Part shown: positions 18,625 through 24,561 of the stretch, piece after piece
Layout: every line of letters starts with the position of its first letter
Position numbering within the stretch: the first letter of the stretch is position 1
From: Hypsibius dujardini
Lineage: Eukaryota; Tardigrada; Eutardigrada; Parachela; Hypsibiidae
Reading direction: 5' to 3'
NCBI GenBank assembly: GCA_001579985.1
Contig: LRSR01008067.1
Span: forward strand, 1 to 24,561
DNA length: 24,561 bases
Translations under genes and position numbers: made by a program
Notes under the pieces: model-generated
What the model was told of the DNA's origin: nothing
Database searches by the model: none
What the model saw: the letters and a program-made list of their open reading frames with translations, nothing else

Positions 18625-19798
18625 CAGGAGGAGACGAAGCTGCACGGGTGAGCCCAGGAAGAGCAAAACTACAATTAAACTAGGAGGATAAGGTATTGGG
18701 ACAGGTCATACCATTGGAACTGGATCACTTACTGCGGTTGCGCGTTGCAAACAGGGTGAGGAAGAACTGAAAGTCAAAGTGAGAATGATTCGCGGAGGCG
18801 TAGATGGTGCTATCCGCCAGAATGATCTCCTCCTTCAACATGGCATTTGTTAGACGCGCGGCGAAGAAGTAAAAATTGGTTGAATTCTCATCGAGGAGTA
18901 TCTCGATCGAGGTCCAGCTGTGCATCTTCAGGAGGGGCAAAAGATGTGGCCATAGTAGGAGGACGGATAGAGGTTGGTCATGACCCACGTCAGACTTGTT
19001 TGTTTGTTGTGCAAAATCGGATCGGAATTAGATCTTTAAGAACAACGCATGAGAAGGTTCGCAGCTACAGAAGGGTTATCCAGCCGGCTCAACTTGGCTA
19101 GATAACCCTTCTGTAGTCGTGATTCGTGAAGATTAAACGGTATATAATATAGCGTTTAATGATCAAGGCCTACGTTCTAATAAACAGAACGTTCCAACAG
19201 GCCGCCAGCTGATTCAGTTGAGCAGCTTCAATGCATCCTTCATATAAAAGATTATGTAATATATTAATCTAATTTAACAATTATTATAGTCATCACACAT
19301 TTTTGTCGCAAATTATCACAATTATCTAATTTAAAATATTTATCTAATTTAAGATGTACAATTGGTAGTAAAAGATATAAATTATATATATAAATCTTAA
19401 CAAAATAGCTTACCGGAAGTAATGACCGCCACCATACTGTTGACATCGTGCTCGGTACTGTACCATTTAGCAAGGATGTCCTGGACTTGATTTTGAAAGG
19501 TCACACAATCTACGACACTGTCGTTGTAGAGGTACACGTGGGAGATGGTGAAGCTCTCATTCAATCTGCCACGGAGTCTCTCGATGCTGACATCGAAGGC
19601 CGGACCCGTGAGAGCAATCATGGAAGCGGTCGAGGGAACGGCACCTTCAAACTGTGTTAAGCCAGGGGAAACAATCTCCAAGTTAATCTTTGCGGGCGAG
19701 GATCTGCTGCACCTTGCAGCAGCATTCACCGATTGCAGTATAACATCGTCCCGAAGAAGCAGCAAAAAGCACTGGCCAAAAATTGCTGGGCTAAGCAT
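18625..19798 (-). pseudogene. Truncated ANF-receptor-like gene with a frameshift
   Basis: Four minus-strand exons match exons 1-4 of the complete neighbour: 19798-19414 (signal peptide and first half of the N-terminal lobe), 19237-19174 (CIEAAQLNQLAACWNVLFI), 19033-18733 and 18668-18625 (LLFLGSPVQLRLLL). Splice sites are all intact. Exon 3 is one base short next to the homologous exon (301 against a multiple-of-three-compatible 302 or 308). Near 18937-18940 the frame reads GHIFC and then a stop, while the next frame continues LLKMHSWTSIEILLDENS, exactly where the intact gene has QLAEFHNWTGIEILLDENS. Exons 5-12, including the membrane segment, are absent; a foldback fragment and PRELID3 follow instead. 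The gene is therefore broken twice. A sequencing error could explain the frameshift but not the missing 3' half. Confidence 0.82.
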
Positions 19799-20179
19799 TG
19801 ATTGATCAGGCTAATAATTTGCAGGAAGAAAAACGATGTCTTTCCCATCAACTGGAAAGCCTAGACACGACAATACCGGTAATCCCCATAAATCCGTCAA
19901 GATCATTCTTGATACTGTTGTTTTTCTTTTACAACTGTAGTTCGGTGAAATTGGAGAGATGTTTGCGTAGCAATTTCCTTAAACAATACCCCTATCTATC
20001 ACAGGTAGCATGTAAAATACAGTAATTCTTCGGCAACGGCACACTTAATCTTTTTGTTGGCTTCAGGTTGCTTTGTTATTATCCAAACTTCCGGTGAACG
20101 TGCGCTGTTATATGTGAGCTGCATTAAAGCACTTAAAATCTCATCAAATTATCTGTGGCTTTTATATAATGCGTGTTCT
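19799..20179. other. Spacer between receptor genes
   Basis: About 380 bp between the stop of the complete receptor gene and the start of the broken one. It shares words with the equivalent 365-bp spacer at 23905-24269 (gtgctttaatgcagctcac...caccggaag against tgcttcaatagcac...caccggaag on the minus strand), so the duplicated unit includes the spacer. It should hold the upstream gene's 3' UTR and the downstream promoter. No clear AATAAA was seen on the minus strand in this copy. Confidence 0.5.
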
Positions 20180-23100
20180 TTACAGGAACGTAGCCCGGTC
20201 CATGGTGCAACACGAAGCGGTCTTTGCATTAGCGGGGCTAAACTCTTGTCTGGATCCTTCAGTTTTCGGTATGGTAGCCATGTACGACGCCGACCGCCTC
20301 CGGAATGACACGACTCTGGGCAGGTAATTGACCAGCGTTGCCTGTCTGGATAACACTGCTAAGGAGTCCGATTCCGGTGGAGACCGTTCGGGATTTTTCA
20401 GGAGCAAGCTAATGGTTGAAGCGATCATTTGCATTGAACTGCCAAATTTGGGTTTTGGTGGGTGGATAAGGTTGTGTTCTATCTGCCACCATACTTGACT
20501 GCGAGCACTGACAAGTGAAAAATCGAAGACAGTATTATGCACGAGATTAATGAAGGATCCGTTTCCTTGAACAGCCTTTCGTGTCTGTTTGTACTCACCG
20601 ACTACGCTTAAATGCGAAGATTACACCAGATATCACGGCCATGACAATGACAATGAAGCCCAAGAAGCCTTCGTTCGAGGAGTCTATAATAAGAGTTAAT
20701 GCAGGTTCGTATTTAAACAATGCACAAGGCCGGTTTTTGTAAGGACCAAAAAAGGGGCTCACTTATTGTGCATATGTTGTGCAACTCAGGAGCACTTTTA
20801 GAGTCCTTACATGTCGAAACCAGGACCCCTCATGGTTGGGTCAGGGAGTGGGCAAAGAGGCAAAATTTTTCGATACTCTGTTGAAATCCTCAGGGCTCTT
20901 GGAAATCGGACACCACAATCCACAAGTCTCAAAATGATCAGATCAAATGAACAAAAGGTCGAATTTTGAGTTCAGTTTTGAAAAATTGCATTTGGCTCCT
21001 TTGCCCACACCCTAAACCTGTAAGGATCTACACGAGCCTCTGGTGCAATTTGTGAATTTTGATAAAGACAATAACTCATATGATTACCATATGTCTGACA
21101 GGTAGGCGCGTCCCCGGCATATCCGCAGACTGGCTGGCTTGGCGGAAGTCGCGAACCATTATGCCACTCGACGTTTCGCACAAGGGCCCATCGAAAGTTT
21201 CCCTCATTAATTTGAGAACAAAGGTATACCTAAATTTAACGAAACTTTATAAATCCCTCTTCATCTTCAAATGTATATAAAAAATCTAATCAGACCTTGA
21301 AGCCACCTGTTGATGGGTCGACATAGGCAGTGGTGACGAGCAAAGGTCCTCGCTCGCCGTTTCTGTCGAAGCTCATGTTCCCCACGGTGGTGGAAAATGT
21401 TCGGTTGATGAACTTGTTTGCCATCGCCGTTCCATTTCGATAGTTAAATGCCGGCTCGCTGAGTAGAGTTTCGCTCAAAATCTTAAATCAAATAGAAAAA
21501 GTTTTGTTCAACTGGTATTTTTTATTTTTTTTGTATGGTTTGTTTGTTTTGTTCAATTGGTATTTTTTTCAAATGGTAACGAGATACCTCTGTTCTCCGA
21601 TTGGGACTCAAGACGATCTAGTTATGTATATATGATATATTATAACATAGGGCACATGAATTTTGAAAATTAAGCTAGCTTACTATTGTTTGTGTGGATA
21701 ATTTAGTTTAATTTCATATGAAATTAACGTCTCAAGGTATTAAAAATCTCAACTGGAATTCACAATTTATTAAGGATGCTATTACAATTAACTTTAACAG
21801 AGATTCGTAAAATGCATATATATACATTATATACATTATATACATTATATACATATATATATATATACTGTATCTATATGTGTAAATATGTTATGTTATG
21901 TAGTCGAGATAAATGGACTCAACCATACCTCCCCAAGAATTTCCAAAGCCGCAGTCGTGGAAGTCAACTGCGGAAGCGTCTATGTTATTCGAAACCGATA
22001 TTAATGCAGTATCTGTATTGTAGCGTGAGGGTAACGCATAATTAATACACGTGGACCTTTTATGATTTTTTTACCGGCTCAATGGACAGGTCTAAACTAC
22101 GATAGAAGGGTACTCTGCGGAAACAGTCAATCCACCTGGCAAGCATCGCCGGAAGAGTGGGTGGCAAATTTACAGCCAGGTCGATCATAGTTACCAGCAG
22201 CAGACTTTTGTAGGCTTCTCGGATAATCTTAAGTTACAAAATTTCATGTACAAAAAATGTACTCTTTTCAGACGTGATAATTATTGTTAGCTCATTTGAT
22301 TAACGGCGTAGACGTACGTTATCATCATCAGTGTTTCGATGCCAGGAAAAATTACCGAAGCCTTGCCACGGAAACGGCAGAGATCCTATAAACACCTAAA
22401 AAAGAGGACACAACGTCAAGACGTCAACAACGCCCCGCGTACAGCAGCGGTAAATTGTGGTGATTTCATACATAGTCACCGTTTGTCATATTCAATAGCG
22501 ATGCGACGTTCTGCAAGGAACCAGCTGATGGGGTCGATTTTGATCAAAATATTAGCTGTATAGTGCTAGGTTTAACAGGGATGGCAAAACTCAACTACAT
22601 ACGCACTATCAATATAAAACAATTAAACTGAAACTTATCGAAAAGTGTGAGTAACTATTTTCTTGGGTTTAGTTAAACAGACTAATCTAAACTTTTGCTT
22701 TACTAAAATCTAACACTATACGAATACGGGGAAACACTATAAAAAAATACTAAAATTAAAGAACTAATTTCAACTACAACTAAACATAAAACTTTTAGTC
22801 ACTAAAGGAAACTAAACTAAAAATATTTATTAACTAAAAAAATTAATTAGTTGAATAATTTTAGTTCTGCCATCCCTAATATTTACGTACCAGCAAGAGC
22901 CTTAGCTGGGTAGGACCCCCGAGGAACAACAAAACTGGAAAGAATACAGAGAAAATTAAGATGATGCACAGTAAATTTTCCTGTTCGGTCAATTACTTCG
23001 ATTTCGAGTAGAAAACTGCTGCAAGAACTCCCGGAAGTTGATCATCCTTTGCAATCTTGGGGCTGAGGAATAAGTCGTATACACCGTCTCCACCCGGTGA

Positions 23101-23904
23101 TTTGTCATTGTTGCCCTGGTCAGGGTGGCTGCTAGCACGTAGAATCCAGCCGAATTCTCATCCAGCAAAATTTCGATCCCTGTCCAATTGTGAAACTCCG
23201 CAAGTTGACAGAAGATATCACCGTAATACGAGGAAGGGTACAGGTTGGTAGTGATCCAAGAGGGACTTTTTCGCTTGTCGTGCAAGGCCGGATCAGAATT
23301 CGACCTTTGACAAAATCAAGCAGGGCTCTTGGGGTAGTCTCAACACTTAAAATAATTCTTAAGATATCTCTTACGTGCTGATAAAAAGAACGTTCCAACT
23401 GGCGGCCAGCTGATTGATTTGAGCGGATTCAATGCAACCTTCATTAAGCCAAATATATAAATTAGCAATAATATATAACACATAACGTAAATTGGGATGC
23501 TTAATGGTTTACATGTATAACTAACCGGGAGTAATGACCGCCACCATACTATTGACATCATGTTCGGTATAGTACCATTTAGCAAGGATATCCTGAACCT
23601 GATTTTGAAAGGTCACACAATCTACGACACTGTCGTTATAGAGGTACACGTGGGAGATGGTGAAGCTCTCATTCAATCTGTCACGGAGTCTCTCGATGCT
23701 GACATCGAAGGCCGGACCGGTGAGGGTGATCATGGAAGCGGTCGATGGAACGGCACCTTCAAACATGGTTAGACCAGGAGAGACAATCTCCAAGTTAATC
23801 TTTTGCGATGCCAGACTGATACATCTCGAGCGATTCACTGAAAAGAAAACTACACTTGAGCAGATGAAGAAGGCGAAATGATGAAAAACGGCACGTTGAA
23901 ACAT
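20180..23904 (-). CDS. Natriuretic-peptide-receptor-like protein without cyclase domain, complete
   Basis: Twelve exons: 23904-23526, 23438-23375, 23304-22997, 22934-22891, 22510-22472, 22395-22318, 22227-22075, 21967-21929 (or from 21979), 21481-21296, 21202-21088, 20683-20599, 20507-20180. All phases match; total 1818 nt, 605 aa (609 with the longer exon 8). A signal peptide is followed by an ANF-receptor-type bilobed ectodomain: CIESAQINQLAASWNVLFIS, LYPSSYYGDIFCQLAEFHNW, LRLLLNVASLLNMTNGDYVF, then NRTFSTTVGNMSFDRNGERG near the membrane and PPSQPVCGYAGDAPTC just before it. One helix (FLGFIVIVMAVISGVIFAF) is followed by basic residues KRSR. The tail of about 115 residues starts ARSQVWWQIEHNLIHPPKPK, like the juxtamembrane start of receptor guanylate cyclases, but stops with no kinase-homology or cyclase domain. 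Family members bind peptides outside the cell; NPR-C is the known cyclase-less type. Ligand and signalling are unknown. The exon 7 donor (CCG|GTAAAA) and the last 60 tail residues are the least certain parts. Confidence 0.85.
21819..21867. repeat. Nine-bp minisatellite (tatatacat x4) plus TA run
   Basis: Four perfect copies of tatatacat at 21819-21854 are followed by a TA run to about 21867. It lies in the intron between receptor exons 8 and 9. Confidence 0.9.
22577..22877. mobile_element. Short MITE with inverted ends AGGGATGGCARAACT, hAT-like
   Basis: Left end agggatggcaaaact (22577-22591) and right end agttctgccatccct (22863-22877) are inverted repeats with one mismatch. With one more base on each side they start C/TAGGGATGG, as in many hAT elements. 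The flanking eight bases (aggtttaa and atatttac) agree at five positions, a possible decayed target duplication. The 301-bp interior is TTAGTTTAGT-rich and non-coding. It sits in the intron between receptor exons 4 and 5. Confidence 0.7.
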
Positions 23905-24269
23905 TGAAAAGGTCACGATGGAAGAAATATTTTACTCTAACCAACTGATAAATACCAACCAGCTCCAACAAGCAAGCGTTTGTACTATAATTTCTTGAAA
24001 GCCTTGTGAAATTGAGGTATAGCTACGAGTACTCCACAAAAGCTCTTTATTATAGCTGGCTTAAATTGCAGATGCATTCGTACTGTGAGGAACTTGCGCA
24101 ATCGAGATCGCGTGTAAAATACTTCTTTTAAATCCTCTTATGAACAAGTTAATGACGTGCTATCTTCCGGTGTGCGTGCGTGACATTGAGCCGCAGTAAA
24201 AGTGCTATTGAAGCATTTGATAATCTCGACACATAAACTTTTCAAGCTCTTTTTCGATTCTTGTTTTAA
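23905..24269. other. Spacer between receptor genes, second copy
   Basis: It equals the spacer at 19799-20179 in position and partly in sequence. It should contain the 3' UTR of the gene entering from the right edge and the promoter of the complete receptor gene. No coding frame is supported. Confidence 0.5.
24046..24051 (-). promoter_or_regulatory. Polyadenylation signal AATAAA (minus) for the right-edge receptor gene
   Basis: Minus-strand AATAAA about 220 nt after the stop codon at 24270-24272. This supports that the tail really ends there and that no further cyclase exons follow before the next receptor gene begins at 23904. Confidence 0.5.
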
Positions 24270-24501
24270 TTAGGGCGTGGTTAATCCATCGTGCTGCGTC
24301 TCGTGATGACGATTCTTTAGGAGATCCTGCACCCTTGTCGGGGTTCTTGATTTCCAGCCAACGCTTTCGGGTGGAGGCCGTTTATGATTTTGTAGGAGAA
24401 AACTGATGATTGAATCATCCCTTTCCAATGAGCTTCCGAACTTTGGCATCGGCGGTCGGATGAGGTCGTGCTCAATCTGCCACCATGTCGGACTGCGAGC
24501 A
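24270..24501 (-). CDS. Last exon of a third receptor gene: cytoplasmic tail
   Basis: The exon begins after an aatttcag acceptor at 24501 in phase 2, exactly like exon 12 of the complete gene, and reads ARSPTWWQIEHDLIRPPMPK then FGSSLERDD and SFLLQNHKRPPPES, ending with TAA at 24270-24272. The first 55 residues align with ARSQVWWQIEHNLIHPPKPK...KNPERSPPES in the neighbour; after PPES the two tails diverge. At 76 residues it is too short for a kinase-homology domain, and the next receptor gene starts 366 bp later, so this gene too lacks a cyclase domain unless splicing skips over its neighbour. Its membrane segment and ectodomain lie beyond the right edge. Confidence 0.75.
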
Positions 24502-24561
24502 CTGAAATTGAAAAGAATATTATTATATCCAATAAATTAGCTTAAGTTGTTTTGAGCGACT

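Noticed and set aside
19448-19805. Plus-strand open frames opposite receptor exon 1, also present at 23560-23881
   Set aside because: Both are shadows of the well-supported minus-strand exon. Their mutual similarity simply reflects the near-identical duplicated exons.

Overview
The window is metazoan nuclear DNA. Protein-coding genes are split into many short exons with GT-AG junctions, introns run from about 45 bp to about 1.15 kb, and the families are animal ones: CNT nucleoside transporter, Ly6/uPAR (LU) domain protein, SLC18B1-like MFS transporter, PRELID3/slowmo, and natriuretic-peptide-receptor-like proteins. Compact genes, moderate AT content and an expanded set of ANF-receptor-type ectodomains suggest an ecdysozoan-type invertebrate. 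A tardigrade is my best guess, but that is inference only. All gene models were assembled by hand by matching intron phases, and each full model sums to a whole number of codons.

Layout. 49-1184 (+): the 3' end of a concentrative nucleoside transporter (SLC28-like). 2180-3107 (+): a complete two-exon DOPA 4,5-dioxygenase-family gene with a signal peptide. 3526-5700 (-): a five-exon gene for a secreted, probably GPI-anchored protein with two LU domains, convergent with the dioxygenase gene; its last exon and 3' UTR are partly duplicated in tandem. 5701-8544: mostly non-coding, holding a 660-bp foldback element and probable 5' leaders. 8545-13182 (+): a complete 12-exon MFS transporter of the SLC18B1-like type (602 aa). 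13657-14540 (-): two possible exons of an unrecognised gene. 16346-18051 (+): a complete two-exon PRELID3/slowmo gene (184 aa) whose intron carries a piggyBac-type MITE. 18625-24501 (-): a head-to-tail array of natriuretic-peptide-receptor-like genes: the last exon of one gene, one complete 12-exon gene, and a broken 5' fragment.

The receptor array is the most unusual part. The complete gene has an ANF-type ligand-binding ectodomain, one membrane segment and a cytoplasmic tail of about 115 residues that stops without a kinase-homology or guanylate cyclase domain. The tail begins with a short tryptophan-rich motif that is conserved in the neighbouring gene. These look like cyclase-less receptors, comparable in plan to the clearance receptor NPR-C, and they are evolving by tandem duplication with patchy homogenisation.

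Repeats are plentiful. A dispersed long-inverted-repeat (foldback) family appears in three large and two smaller pieces. There is a piggyBac-like MITE with TTAA flanks, a hAT-like MITE, and GACA/GTCT tetranucleotide tracts in introns and intergenic DNA. No RNA genes, CRISPR arrays or bacterial-type operons were seen. Apart from the receptor array, gene neighbourhood gives no sign of a shared pathway.
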